Shown: positions 14,317 to 25,374 of the stretch, piece after piece
Layout: every line of letters starts with the position of its first letter
How positions within the stretch are numbered: position 1 is the first letter of the stretch
Source: Capsicum annuum
Lineage: Eukaryota > Streptophyta > Magnoliopsida > Solanales > Solanaceae
Length of the DNA stretch: 64,000 nt
Assembly: GCF_002878395.1 (NCBI RefSeq)
Contig: NC_061119.1
Span: 20,077,830-20,141,829 of the forward strand
Direction: 5' to 3'
Notes under the pieces: model-generated
The model's input: the letters and a program-made list of their open reading frames with translations, nothing else
Database searches by the model: none
Told to the model about the DNA's origin: nothing
Position numbers and translations under genes: made by a program

Positions 14317-14328
14317 TCTCTAATACCA
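14317..14328 (-). promoter_or_regulatory. Degenerate tRNA-Met primer binding site of Gypsy-1
   Basis: The plus strand reads tctaatacca where tctgatacca is expected, a few bases inside the 14333 LTR. Position and similarity give the call and fix the 5' LTR as the right-hand copy. Confidence 0.55.
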
Positions 14329-14332
14329 TATT

Positions 14333-16709
14333 TTTAACACACCGAGTCTACACCCAGAATATCACACGGTGCTTACAACCCTGGAGGATCACAAGCTAAC
14401 CTATGACTGGTGCCTGCTGTGAGCACTAATAATAATACAAAAAATATATACGAAAGTATAATTGAAAATGACTTAAGGTTCTCAAAAATACTAAAATAAA
14501 TATAGAGTGTACTGATAATAACATCTGAAAAACTACATATCTGGTTGTGCTGTCCGGAAGCCTCTAACTTTCTGAACATAGAGTTGATGGGACAAACCCC
14601 CACCTAACTCCGACTGAAATAACTATTGAGCTAACTAAAATACTGATATAGATAAACTCTGTACTTGAAATATAAGGACTCACCACTAAATCTGTTGCTG
14701 ATGGCCTAAGCTACTAAGTATGGTAAGGACCCTAAGTATCTGAACCTATCATATCAGACATCATAACAGAAAAATAGAATATTCATCAGTATATGTAATA
14801 TAATGGTATGATAAGTAAGGTAGGCCGATATACATGGGATCATATGCATGATATGATAACTGAATGAATAAACATCATGAAGTAATTGAATGAGAGTATG
14901 TGCAAAACTGTAACTATGGAACACGCTGAAGATGCAATACTGCACATATAACGTCTATCTGAATTAGACTAAAACTGAAGTACTGAGTTCTGATAACTAA
15001 ATACCGATAACTAAGTTTATACTGATATTGAGGTACTAGTTTTTGATAAGCCTATAACTGATAATTGATAGTCATGGTTTTGTAGAACTATCTGAGTTCT
15101 TTACTGAATTCTGTGACTAAAACTGTAACTGTAGGAGTTATCATCTAACGGACATACCCTAATTTATAAAATGAGTTTGGGTCCAACCTGTGAACCCTGT
15201 TGGAAGCGTGTTAGCACTTTTCCATGGGATACTAACAATGTTGGGTCAACCCTAATCTAGCAGGAAGATTTCAATGTTGGGTCAACCCTAATCTGGCAGA
15301 AAGAGTCTTGAAATATATATATGATTACGTCGACCCTAGTATGGTAGGAGGACGACTTACCCTATGCTAGCTAAGTAGTTTTGTAATGTAGGGACTACTA
15401 CTAAGGGTCACCCTCTGCTGGAAGGAATGCCCTCATCCCTTGGTTTATTCGATGCTAAATCCTACTCACAACTGAATCGACACTGAACTGATTACTAGAC
15501 TGTACAAGGCTTGACTGAACTAACACTGATCGTGTTGGCTGACTGAACTTGACTAATTTCACTGTGTTCTGCTAACAGACTGAGTATTACTATTCTTGAC
15601 CTTTACTAGAGTGATTTTATAACTACCGTAACTAAGTAAACAACAAGATTTTGGGTAATAAATACCCCCAAGACTTGATAACATCATGGATATAACATAG
15701 AAAATCTTGAAATCATAGCAATAGGCATTTGTTCACAATTCATTCATTAAGTCATTTAGTCAAACACTTGGAGGTCATGAACTTTCACATGAATGAGAAC
15801 ACATGATAATATGTCTTGAATACACTATTAAATTAAAATGGACATTCTATCAAACACTTGGGGAGCATCATTAATGTACATGGTAATGAAAAACACATAA
15901 GCATCATGAATACAACGTGAACTTGCAATTTAAAGGGTTTTAACATAGGAGATCCATAATTCAACACAAATGCTAACATAATTGCATGGAACTAATAAAA
16001 CATATTAATTTGAAATTCATACAAGTACACAATCATGAACATAATTCAATTCATAACACGAGAATCATAATTGAAGTTTTTAAAAAGTGTTCTTGAACTC
16101 TAAGGGTGGAAGAAAATCCAAGGATGAACACCTAACATACCTGAGTGGTGGAATTTGTGAAGATTATTAGGGATTTCTTGGAACTTTATCTTCAGCTTGA
16201 CAAACTAGGGTTTCTTTATTGAGAGCATTTTGTGAATAAAGAATGAATTACCCTAAAGGATATCAAATTTCATGTTAAGGCTGAATAATAAAAGGGTAAA
16301 AAAACCTATTTGCCCCCACAAACCCGGATAAAATAATGTCGGACGGGGTCCCATTGTTGCTACCTTTGCTCGGGTTAAGCATCCCTCATAGAGCTACCTT
16401 GAGCCTCAATCAACTAGCCCTCGCCGCCCTGCCCTATCGCGACCCCTTGCTATTTTGGACATCGAAACTCACCCTTACGCTAGTCTAAAGAATCCAAAAC
16501 TCTCCTGATATGACCTACAAGTGACCTTGATCATGAATCAACTTGAAAATCAAAATACTAAGGTCAGAAAGATCGAAAATAAGATCCTCCAAGTTTGAAG
16601 GTTAAAAATTATTCTAAGTCTTGACACTTAGCTGAAATTTTCTAAGTCTGGGATATCGTTTGGCATGCTATGTATAATGGAAATGACTCTGATTTTGTGG
16701 GGTCTTACA
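14333..16709 (-). repeat. Gypsy-1 5' LTR (right)
   Basis: About 2.38 kb, with the conserved terminal block near 14350-14420 and ending gggtcttaca. It contains a GC-rich stretch at about 16320-16450, like the palindromic modules in related LTRs. Directly after it the Copia-1 frame begins. Confidence 0.8.
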
Positions 16710-17212
16710 GGGTGGCACTAAACCAGATATTGCACATGATGTTGGTACTATTAGTAGATTTCTTTCTAATCTTGAAAAGGATCATTGGGATGTTGTAAAA
16801 TGGATACTAAGGTATTTGAAGGATACTGCGGGTATAAAGTTGTACTTTGGTAGTGACACGCCTAAACTTGTTTGATCCAGAGACTCTAATTTAGGAGGTA
16901 ATCTTGACAACTCAAGATCTACTTTCAATTATTTTAACACTTTTGTAGGGGGTGCTATTTCATGGCAATCAATACTGTAGAAATGTATAGCTCTAGCCAC
17001 CATAGAAGCCAAATATATTGCTATCACTAAAGATTTTAAATAAATGATTTTGGTGAAGAAAATTATGAAAGATCTTGACTATGAAGAATCAAGGTTCATC
17101 TCATTTTGTGATAATCAGAGTGCTATTCAAACCAAGCACTCCATTTTTCATTCAAAGTCCAAGCATATTAGTAGAAAGTATCATTGGATTGGAATGGTTG
17201 TGGAAGATAAAT
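16710..17212 (+). pseudogene. Copia-1 polymerase remnant: end of RT and RNase H
   Basis: The plus-strand translation, read through a few stops, gives KPDIAHDVGTISRFLSN, WILRYLKDTAGIKLYFG, then RNase H segments FVGGAISWQS, CIALATIEAKYIAIT and FCDNQSAIQ. This is the Ty1/copia C-terminal order. Several in-frame stops make it a pseudogene. It begins in mid-protein because Gypsy-1 interrupts it. Confidence 0.85.
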
Positions 17213-17249
17213 GATTTTTGCTTGAAAAGCTATTTGGCCCCTTGGATGG

Positions 17250-17746
17250 AGGAGGACATTGTGGGGTCGCGGTTCATGTTCCAGCCAAAGGCCCATGGCT
17301 TAATCCTATTCTCTGTTGGTTTCCAATCCTATTCAGAAAAGAATTTGAGTTTTAATTCCTATTTTGAGATGGTTTGGCTTTAGGAAAATCACCACCCATT
17401 ATCTATAAATAAGACTATTTGAGAGAGAATTACTCATGTTCATTGGTATTTGTCTTTCAGAGACATTAGCACATAAGAGAGGTTTTTGAGAGAGCTTTCA
17501 CGAGAGAGAGAAGAGAGAAAGATAGTATTGCTCTGTGGTTTTCCTCTCTGACCAACCAACGTGAAATCGCATTTTTTGACGTATTCACTATTGGATCGAG
17601 CTGAAATTTTGACCGAGTGTTCAAAATATCTTGGTTTTTGAATTGAATGGTGAACATTGGATTTGGAAGTTTATGGCATCTATTTTTATTCCCAAAAAGT
17701 AGCTATATTTTGGGTGATTTCATTTAATTTTATTTTGTTGGTGTAG
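17250..17746 (+). repeat. Copia-1 LTR, left part
   Basis: After the RNase H comes a purine-rich tract (ggatggaggagg, about 17245) and an LTR-like region with a TATA box (tctataaataag near 17402). A probable transcribed part rich in gagagag follows. The element is cut at 17746 by Gypsy-A and should resume at 54852. The start is approximate. Confidence 0.6.
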
Positions 17747-20174
17747 TGTAACGCCCCAAGACTACACCCTGGGCATCACACGGTGCTTACGACCACAAAG
17801 GACCACAATCTAACCCATGACTAGTACCCGCTGTGAGCACTTAATAATATTCATGAAACATATACAGAAGTAAAGATTGATAATGCCATCAGGTTCATAA
17901 TACTGAATATAACTATAGAATAACTACTAACTAATAATGTCTTCAAAGCCTCTAAACATCTGAAATAAAAGAGTTGATGGGATAGGCCCCAACTAACTGA
18001 CAAATGCTATCTGAAATAACTAAAATATTGAAATATTATAATTAATAAATAAATATCACATCCTCGATGGATGAGGAATCACTATTGTAGCTGCGACTGA
18101 TAGACTGATCTGTCTAAGTACGGTCAGGAACTCAATCATTCGAACATATAATATGAGACATCATAACGCAAAGAGAGTATGCGTCAATACATTGAATGTA
18201 CTGGTATGCTTCATAAGGTGAGGAAAATATGCATGGGTTCATGTGCATGAGATGGTAACTGACTAAATGAGCATCATAAAGTAACTGGATGAGACTACAT
18301 GCCAAACTGTAACTACTGAACATACTAAACATGCAATACTATGCATATAAGTATACATCGTTTATCTAAGATTATACTAAGACTGAGTATTGAATTCTGA
18401 TGGCTGAGTAACTGATATCTAATAGCCATAGTTTGTAGAACTGATTGAGTTCCTTACTGATTACTGAGACTAAAACTGTAACTATAGGAGTGTTCATCTA
18501 GCCGACATACCCCGATTATAGACTGATTAGGGGTCCAACCTGTGACTCTAGCTGATATGTGTTGGCACCTTGCCACGGGATACTAACAATACTGTGTCAA
18601 CTCTAATTTGGTAGAAGGACTCACGAAATATATATATGATTGCGTCAACTCTAGTCTGGCAGGAGGACGACCTACCCTATGAGGGCTACATAGTTTTGTA
18701 ACTCAGGGATTGATACTAAGGTTCAAACCCTTTACTGGCAGGACTGCACCTATCCTTGGGTTCGCTCAGTGCTGAATCCTACTCTCAACTGAGCTGACAC
18801 TGATCACTCGACTGTACTAAGCTTGACTGAACTCATGTTGATTCTGGTAACTGATCAAATGTGAGAATTTAGAATACTATAGGATCATTCTAATACTACT
18901 TAAAACTAAGTAAGATGCCAAATTTTGGGTATACAATACTCCAATACTTGATAGCATAATTAAAGGAACCATGTCACACGTTTAGAGCATTACAATTAGG
19001 ACGTCATGCACAAATCATTCACATAGGCATTTTCCAAACACTTAGGGCGCATAGTTTTTGAACATGAGGAAAATAACATGGAAATATCATGATTACAACA
19101 TTCAATTAACAATTCATGGGTTATGACATGATTAGTACATAAATTAATGCACATACTAGTTTATTTACTAGAAATTCATAATCTTTTTGGTATAAAACCC
19201 ATAAAATGAACACATGCATGAATACAATTCGATTTAAGAATATAAATCATAATTTAAATCTTGTAAAGGGGTTCTTGAACTCCAAGGGTGGAAGGAAACC
19301 CAAGGATGAACACCTAACATACTTGGGTAATTGAATTCTTGAAGTTTCTTGGTAGTGTTCTTGAGATTTGTTTTTGAATTATGGAGGCTAGGGTTTTTGT
19401 TCTTGAAAGAGAGATATTATAATTTTGAGTCAATTGTGAAATAATAAACAATTAGTGTTATTTTATTGCTTAATTTCGTATTTAGACTAACTAGGGTGAA
19501 GGAAAAGAACTTAAATGCCCTTGGAATTAAAAACTCAAAACTGACAGGAAATCCTAATTTTGACACTTGGCGCGATGCGGTACAATCGCATTGGGCAACT
19601 GGAAAGCTAACAACTGCAAACTGGAAACTTAGCGCTATGCAGCACAATCGCGGTACCCCACTAAAAGCGAATTTGGCACTCGATACAATGCAACGCTATC
19701 GCGATGGTCGACTGGAAAAGGACGAATATGAAATAGCACACTAGAGCGATGTGGAGCTTATCGAAATGGCACACTGGAAAATGACAAACGTGAATATTTC
19801 CATCACCGCGATGCGGCCCTACTGTGTTTGGCTACTATTATGCACTAAAAGGGCCATAACTTCTCATCCCGAGTATCAGATTTGGGTGAAATAAGTATTG
19901 TTGGAAAGCTTGTTAAATTTCCTATAGTTTGGTGGGTCTTGAGCTGGAAAATTCTGAGTAGAGCAAAAGTTATGCTTGTTTTAATTTGACTAAAGCAACA
20001 TTCTTGTCAAAAATACAATCGGTATGGGATATTTTGATTCATTAAATAGCTAGGAGTTATTTGGGACCTTAATAGGCATCAAACTAACTCATAAAGCTAC
20101 CAAAGAATCATAATGTACTACGCGTGATCTTGAAACATGACTCTAGCGTTGGTTTTGATTTTTGAGGTATTACA
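17747..20174 (-). repeat. Gypsy-A 3' LTR (left)
   Basis: Begins TGTAACGCCCC and ends gaggtattaca. It has the same block order as 49986-54851, including the GC-rich array (19560-19835) and the 'ccgagtatcagatttggg' segment. Confidence 0.85.
19560..19835. repeat. GC-rich palindromic array inside Gypsy-A left LTR
   Basis: Five or six diverged units of about 50 bases repeat the theme gcgatgcggnncnatcgcg followed by a ctggaaa spacer. The cgcgat/atcgcg words make each unit an imperfect palindrome. The same array lies in the sister LTR at 54235-54515. Confidence 0.7.
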
Positions 20175-21169
20175 ATATCTCCCCTTTAGGAACATTCATC
20201 CTCAAATGAGACTAGTTGGAAGCACTGAGGGACTAAGATTACATACTTAATATATGTGATTACATGATTGAATCTGAACATGACACATAATTGAACTGGT
20301 TTCATGAATGCATGACTTACATGAGAATGATATGCAGCTGAAATTGAATAGGAAAAAGATTAATTCTAAGAAGATTTTGACCTTAAGCTAAGTCTGAGTT
20401 TGCGGAGAAAAGGTGAGGATACTTGGTCCGCATATCTGCTTCTGCTTCCAAAGTATCTCTCTCAATGGACTAATTTTGCCAAAGAACTTTGACCAAGGGA
20501 GGTTTTTTGTTCCTTATTGACGAACTTGAAGATCAAGAATTTTGATTGGAATTTCCTCATAGGAAAGACTGTTTTGAATATCTAATCTTTCTAAGGGAAC
20601 AACTACAGCTGGGTCGCCAATACACTTCCTCAACAAGGAAATATGGAATAATGGGTGCACTGAGGCTAAGTCTGCAAGAAACTCAAGCTCATAAGCCACC
20701 TTTCAGAAACGGCTCAAAATCCTATAAGGAACAACATATCAGGGACTAAGCTTCCCCTTCTTACCAAACCTCTTCTCTCCCTTCATGGGAGAGATCTTCA
20801 AATACAAAAAATCACCAACATCAAATTCAAGGTCTTTCCTTCTCACATATGCATATGATTTCTGTCGGCTCTAGGCTACCTTGAGCCTCTCCCTGATCAA
20901 CTGAACATTATATAACGCATCAAACACTAGTTCAAGCCCTTCTACTGCAGCCTCACCTATTTTAAACCAACCAATCAGAGATCTACATCTCCTCCAATAT
21001 AGAGCCTCAAACGGAGCCATCTGAATACTGGAATGATAGTTGTTATTATACGCGAACTCAATCAAAAGCAAGTGGTCATCCCAACTACCCTTAAAGTCAA
21101 CTACACAAGCTTTCAACAAATATTCGAAAGTTTGAATGGTCCTGTCTGCCTGACCATCTTTCTGAGGGT
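20175..21169 (-). pseudogene. Gypsy-A integrase C-terminal half
   Basis: Minus-strand frames give GQADRTIQ and LKACVVDFKGSWDDHL (21169-21000), FAYNNNYHSSIQMAPFEAL, then GKKGKLSPRYVVPY and VAYELEFLADLASVHPLFH (20699-20600) and LSYEEIPIKILD. This is the end of the catalytic core and the C-terminal region of Del/Tekay-type Ty3 integrase. Some stops occur. The frame is cut at 21170 by the CACTA terminus. About 200 bases of untranslated sequence and the purine tract separate it from the LTR. Confidence 0.85.
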
Positions 21170-21735
21170 CACTACTAGAAAATACCGCTATCGTAATGAA
21201 TTTCTTTGCAGCAGTTACCCAGGCATTATGATAGAGGGCCTATTGATGCTCTAATAGACCTATTTGGTGGTATAACAATTGCATTTTTCATATAAACGTT
21301 ATATTAGACTACCCTATAGGAACGGTTGGGAAAATCATTGCCATATAGTTAGCTATGGTAACCCTTCATTTTGGAAAAAGAAATATTGCATCAATTTTAT
21401 CTTATATACATTTATGTCCACAAGTGAAAAAAGCGAAAATCATTTCTAAACTTCACATTATTGTACCCTTCTCTCTACAGCAAAAAGCATTGGTGCGAGT
21501 AAAATTGAGCACCATTTCTCCATTTATATAAGAATTGGATATACCTTAAGCCAATGATTTCTCTATTTATGTAAGTATCTCCATTTATGTACGCACCAGT
21601 AGCTCAAATTGACCATGCACCAGTACTGTAACCACCACTTCCATTTCCGATCTAATTTGGGGCTTTCTGTTAATTTGGTGATTTTAATGGTAGTTTATTT
21701 TTCTAATAGATGATTTTGACCTAATTTATGTAGGG
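21170..21735. other. CACTA left end: terminal repeat and subterminal region
   Basis: Terminal repeat CACTACTAGAAAA at 21170-21182, then about 200 bases of subterminal repeats with 'aacggttgggaaaatcattg' and 'gctatggtaaccc'. The remaining ~350 bases up to the viral junction are AT-rich and hold no gene that I can see. Confidence 0.65.
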
Positions 21736-21777
21736 AATCTATTATACCTACAAATCCGCGCACCCCCCTACAAATGG
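21736..21777 (+). repeat. Left copy of 42-bp viral terminal repeat
   Basis: Identical to 29902-29943 by eye. It runs from aatctattatacc to the first three bases (TGG) of the primer binding site. Confidence 0.9.
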
Positions 21778-21786
21778 TATCAGAGC
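21775..21786 (+). promoter_or_regulatory. Viral tRNA-Met primer binding site
   Basis: TGGTATCAGAGC is the exact complement expected for the 3' end of plant initiator tRNA-Met, the standard minus-strand primer of caulimovirids. It overlaps the terminal repeat by three bases, and a small ORF reads straight through it on the circle. Confidence 0.9.
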
Positions 21787-21897
21787 CCAGCAATTTAAAA
21801 AGTACGGAAGAGATGTGTATATTAGAATTAGAATTAGTTATAGAATTAGAATTAGATTTAAAGTTAAAAAATTACCTACGAAAATATTAAATTAATT

Positions 21898-22155
21898 ATG
21901 CGAAGACCATTTAAAAATAGAGAAGCTTTTAGAAAAATTAAAAAATCATTAATTAGTAATTATTCAGAATATATAAGTCTAAATAAAACAAAAGAAAATC
22001 CACAAAAACTAGCCTATTTAATTACATTAATATCTAGTATTGAATCAAAATTAATAACACATTTAAAATCTAGAAGAATGAAATATATACCGCCTAATTA
22101 TAATAAAATTAGATTTAGATATCCACCAAGATATTATAAATATAATTTAAAATGA
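21898..22155 (+). CDS. Small basic viral ORF (85 aa), unknown function
   Basis: A short Lys/Arg/Tyr-rich protein with basic ends (RRPFKNREAFRKIKK near the N-terminus, RFRYPPRYYKY near the C-terminus). No domain recognised. Its start lies two bases after the stop of the preceding circular ORF (21893-21895), and its stop overlaps the next start as ATGA (22152-22155). That arrangement suits termination-reinitiation. Its openness in a very A-rich sequence is mild support for coding; it may bind nucleic acid, which is only a guess. Confidence 0.6.
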   Translation: MRRPFKNREAFRKIKKSLISNYSEYISLNKTKENPQKLAYLITLISSIESKLITHLKSRRMKYIPPNYNKIRFRYPPRYYKYNLK

Positions 22156-22364
22156 ATAAAATACAACAATATAAAGAATTAAAACAAATTATCTCTGAAA
22201 AACGTAAAGAATTAAAAATAAGAATAGAAAGACTAAATTATAATATATTTGCCGGAGTTAGTAAAAATTCAATAAATACACAAAAAGATGAAATATCAAA
22301 ATTAGAATCACAAATAGATAGCTTAGAATATATATATCAACATGAACTATTCACAATAAAATGA
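22152..22364 (+). CDS. Small viral ORF (70 aa), coiled-coil-like
   Basis: Mostly Lys/Glu/Ile with heptad-like spacing (KQIISEKRKELKIRIERL and KDEISKLESQIDSLEYIY), so a coiled coil is likely. It overlaps the previous ORF and the capsid ORF by the tetranucleotide ATGA on both sides. The function is unknown. Small coiled-coil proteins upstream of the capsid gene in other caulimovirids are virion-associated, so that is one possibility. Confidence 0.6.
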   Translation: MNKIQQYKELKQIISEKRKELKIRIERLNYNIFAGVSKNSINTQKDEISKLESQIDSLEYIYQHELFTIK

Positions 22365-24148
22365 ATAAAGAAGAATTTATAATAGATGAAAAAATATATG
22401 AAAATTACGAAGGATCAAAAATAAAAATAGTATTTTCTAATCTAGGACGAAGATATAAGAAAATAGGTGAACATTTATATCTAATGTTAGAAAAAGAAGA
22501 ATTAAAATTAGAAGATAAATTAACAGCAATGGTAAGAATAGAAAAAGAAAATGAAGAGATAGATAGGAAAAAAGAAATAGAAAAAATAAAACAACAAACT
22601 ACGGAAGAAATACGAAAAATAGAAGAAACCAAAAATAGTAGAATTGCTGAACTAGAAAAAGAATTACAAATGTTAAAAGAACTGTATGAACAAAGACAGA
22701 AAGAAAAAGAAGAAAAAGATAGAGAACAAAAATTACTAAATGAGATAAATCAATTTAAGGAAAAATTAGAAATAAAAAATGAAGAGTTAGAAATAAATAA
22801 TATAGATGTCGAAGAAACAGATAATTATGAGTCCGAAGATAGCGAAACATACACAGAAATATTAACAAATACAAAAAATTTAGAAATCAATGAAGAACAA
22901 AATATTAATGAGGAAAACTTAGAAAATACCCAAACAGAAATAAATACTCTTGATACAAAAGAAAATGAAAATATAATACCTAAAACAACAGAAATAAGGA
23001 AACCTATATATTATAAGAATAAGTTTAAAAAATATAATGAATATGATAAATGGATACCAAAACAAATAATAAATAAAAATTATAACTTTTTAGATCTAGA
23101 CTGTGTAATAGATACAGAAAAAACAATACAATTATGGACAGGAAATATGACAAAACAATTATTAGATAATAATATAAATATAATAGATGCACCGGAATAT
23201 ATAGAAAAAACATTAATAGGATCAGTAAAACTATGGTTTGCAAATCTAACCGAAAATAGCAAAAAAGTATTAAGAACTAGTAAACCTATAGAAGGAACAT
23301 CATCGACGACAACTAAACTAACACCTATAGAACTATTAAAAAAATATGAAACAGCTATAAAAGATGAATTTGGTAGTACGACAACAATCGAAGAAGAACA
23401 AAATGAAGAAAAAGATACAAATAGGAATTTAATGTTAAAATTAGCAATATGTAATATGTGTTATATAGATGAATATACTTGCGCATTTAAAGAATATTAT
23501 TACAAAGGAGCATATAGTATAGAAGAAAGTAAAGAAATAAGAAAATTATATTTTAATAAATTACCCGAACCATTTAGTTCGAAAATAATAAAAAGTTGGG
23601 AAGAAGCAAAAATAGTAGATACGTTAGGAGCAAGAATAAAATATTTACAACAATGGTATAGAAACTTATGTGAAAAATATAGAGAAGAATTAAAAATGGA
23701 AAAAACATTAATAAGAAATTTAGCTTGTTGCAAAAATAAAATAGCACCCCAATTTGGATGCGAAGAAAGATATTATAAGAAAAGAAAAAGACATAAGAAA
23801 TATAAGAAATATAAAAAATCAAAATATAAATATAAAAAACCAAGAAAAAGATACTATGTAAAAAATTATAAACATAAAAGACCATATAGAAAAAAGAAAT
23901 CTATAAAAGAATGTACTTGTTATAATTGTGGAAAGTTAGGACATTTAGCTAGAGATTGTAAATTACCTAAAAATCCAAAAAATAAACAAATATCAGAAAT
24001 AAAAATAGAAAATACCGAATACATGCAGATAGATTATATAGATTATGAATTAGAAAGTGAAGATAGTATATATGAAATTTCAGAAAATGAAACAGAAAAC
24101 GAAACAGATAATGAAACAGATAGCGAAATAGATGAATTAAATGACTGA
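22361..24148 (+). CDS. Viral capsid protein (595 aa) with zinc knuckle
   Basis: Order of parts: an N-terminal Glu/Lys-rich, coiled-coil-like region (about residues 35-150), an acidic stretch (about 150-210), the central capsid core (about 220-470), a very basic Lys/Arg/Tyr block (about 470-515), and a CCHC zinc knuckle CYNCGKLGHLARDC with C520, C523, H528 and C533. An acidic tail ends it. This is the caulimovirid coat protein layout: the basic block and knuckle bind the pregenomic RNA. The frame is intact. It starts inside the previous stop (ATGA) and overlaps the movement ORF by eight bases. Confidence 0.9.
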   Translation: MNKEEFIIDEKIYENYEGSKIKIVFSNLGRRYKKIGEHLYLMLEKEELKLEDKLTAMVRIEKENEEIDRKKEIEKIKQQTTEEIRKIEETKNSRIAELEKELQMLKELYEQRQKEKEEKDREQKLLNEINQFKEKLEIKNEELEINNIDVEETDNYESEDSETYTEILTNTKNLEINEEQNINEENLENTQTEINTLDTKENENIIPKTTEIRKPIYYKNKFKKYNEYDKWIPKQIINKNYNFLDLDCVIDTEKTIQLWTGNMTKQLLDNNINIIDAPEYIEKTLIGSVKLWFANLTENSKKVLRTSKPIEGTSSTTTKLTPIELLKKYETAIKDEFGSTTTIEEEQNEEKDTNRNLMLKLAICNMCYIDEYTCAFKEYYYKGAYSIEESKEIRKLYFNKLPEPFSSKIIKSWEEAKIVDTLGARIKYLQQWYRNLCEKYREELKMEKTLIRNLACCKNKIAPQFGCEERYYKKRKRHKKYKKYKKSKYKYKKPRKRYYVKNYKHKRPYRKKKSIKECTCYNCGKLGHLARDCKLPKNPKNKQISEIKIENTEYMQIDYIDYELESEDSIYEISENETENETDNETDSEIDELND

Positions 24149-25373
24149 AGAAGATATAAAAATAATAACAAAAGAAGAATATTTAAATGATGAAGGAACG
24201 GAACAAAAAATAATATTTGACAGTAATATATTTGATGAAATAAAAGGAAAAGAATTAGATTTAAGTGTAGACAAAATATTTAAAATACCAACAATAAAAA
24301 ATATTTTTACTAGGAAAAAAGATGAATATTACGTAGTATGCCAAAAAGAACATGTAATAGACTGCAGATATGCAAAAGGAAAAGCTAGTATACCACTAGT
24401 AACAAAAAGAATAATTAATAAAGAAATAAATGATATAAAAAGTAAAGGAGATCCAATAAAATATGTACACCTTGGAGGTACAGAGATATTAATAAAAGCA
24501 TGTTTTAGAGAAGGAATAGATACACCAATAGAATTATATTTAGCAGACGATAGAATTATAAAACCTATAGAAAAAAGCATAATAACTGCCGTAAAAGGTA
24601 ATCTAATATACCAAAAATTTAAATTTATAATAAGTGCGAATTATTCAGTAGCAGTAACAGATAGGAATATAGATAAATCATTAGTATTATATTGGAAAAT
24701 ATCAGGAATAGAGTTAACCCCAGGAAGTAAAATATTTACAGCAAGATGTAAAAACCTATATGTATTAACAACAAAACATAAAATAACAGGAAAAAATAAG
24801 ATTAACAAAATACAAATAGAAAGCCCATTTGAACAAATAGTAAAAACAATAGATTATAATGATTATACCTATAGAGACATAGATACAGAAGAAAATTTAG
24901 AAATAGTAAATGATAGAATAAGTACAACGAAAAGAATAGCTAATGAAAAGCCAGAGTCATCAAGCTCATCAAAAAGAACAAGTTATGAAACAAACTCAAT
25001 AAGTAATTTAAACCAATATTACATAACAGGAAAAATAAATGAAAAAGAATATCTAATACTTTTGAATACAGGACAAGAAGAAAATTATATAGCAAGATAT
25101 CTAGTAAAAAATGAAGAAATAAAAACCGATAATAATATATGCCCAGATTTACCAAGAAGTTTAATAAATAATAAAAATCTAGCAGAAAAAGAAATAATAT
25201 TAGGAGTTAGAAAAATAAAAATAGAATTCGAAGTAAAGGAAGAAATGCAAAAAGCAGATATAATATTAGGAATAAAATGGTTGGAACAAGTAAAACCATA
25301 TAATATAGAACATACACAATTAACCTTAACATATAACCAAGAAAAGTTATTCTTAAAAAGAGCCTTAACATGA
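24141..25373 (+). CDS. Viral movement protein (410 aa) with retropepsin-like C-terminal domain
   Basis: The N-terminal ~250 residues occupy the place of the 30K-superfamily movement protein, which opens plasmodesmata for cell-to-cell spread; I recognise it by position and general pattern rather than by a catalytic motif. After a Ser-rich linker (about residues 270-285) comes a segment with LNTG at 308-311 and ILGIKWL at about 376-382. That is the spacing of an aspartic protease, but with Asn for the catalytic Asp. The next ORF begins with a second, canonical protease. The frame is intact and ends one base before the polymerase start. Confidence 0.75.
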   Translation: MTEEDIKIITKEEYLNDEGTEQKIIFDSNIFDEIKGKELDLSVDKIFKIPTIKNIFTRKKDEYYVVCQKEHVIDCRYAKGKASIPLVTKRIINKEINDIKSKGDPIKYVHLGGTEILIKACFREGIDTPIELYLADDRIIKPIEKSIITAVKGNLIYQKFKFIISANYSVAVTDRNIDKSLVLYWKISGIELTPGSKIFTARCKNLYVLTTKHKITGKNKINKIQIESPFEQIVKTIDYNDYTYRDIDTEENLEIVNDRISTTKRIANEKPESSSSSKRTSYETNSISNLNQYYITGKINEKEYLILLNTGQEENYIARYLVKNEEIKTDNNICPDLPRSLINNKNLAEKEIILGVRKIKIEFEVKEEMQKADIILGIKWLEQVKPYNIEHTQLTLTYNQEKLFLKRALT

Positions 25374-25374
25374 A

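Larger units (their letters stand above)
743..16709 (-). mobile_element. Gypsy-1: Ty3/gypsy LTR retrotransposon, minus strand, split by Gypsy-2
   Basis: Related LTR sequences lie at both ends (751-2712 and 14333-16709), with a degenerate tRNA-Met primer binding site next to the right LTR and gag and protease remnants on the minus strand between. The right copy therefore is the 5' LTR. A GGGTG target duplication can be proposed at 738-742 and 16710-16714, although eight extra bases (743-750) precede the usual TGTAAC start. RT after its first residues, RNase H and integrase are missing, so the element is dead. It is inserted in Copia-1, whose reading frame resumes directly at 16710. Confidence 0.75.

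Noticed and set aside
23025..23885. Minus-strand frames rich in Leu/Phe/Tyr within the viral capsid gene
   Set aside because: Reverse-complement shadows of Lys/Asn-rich coding sequence.
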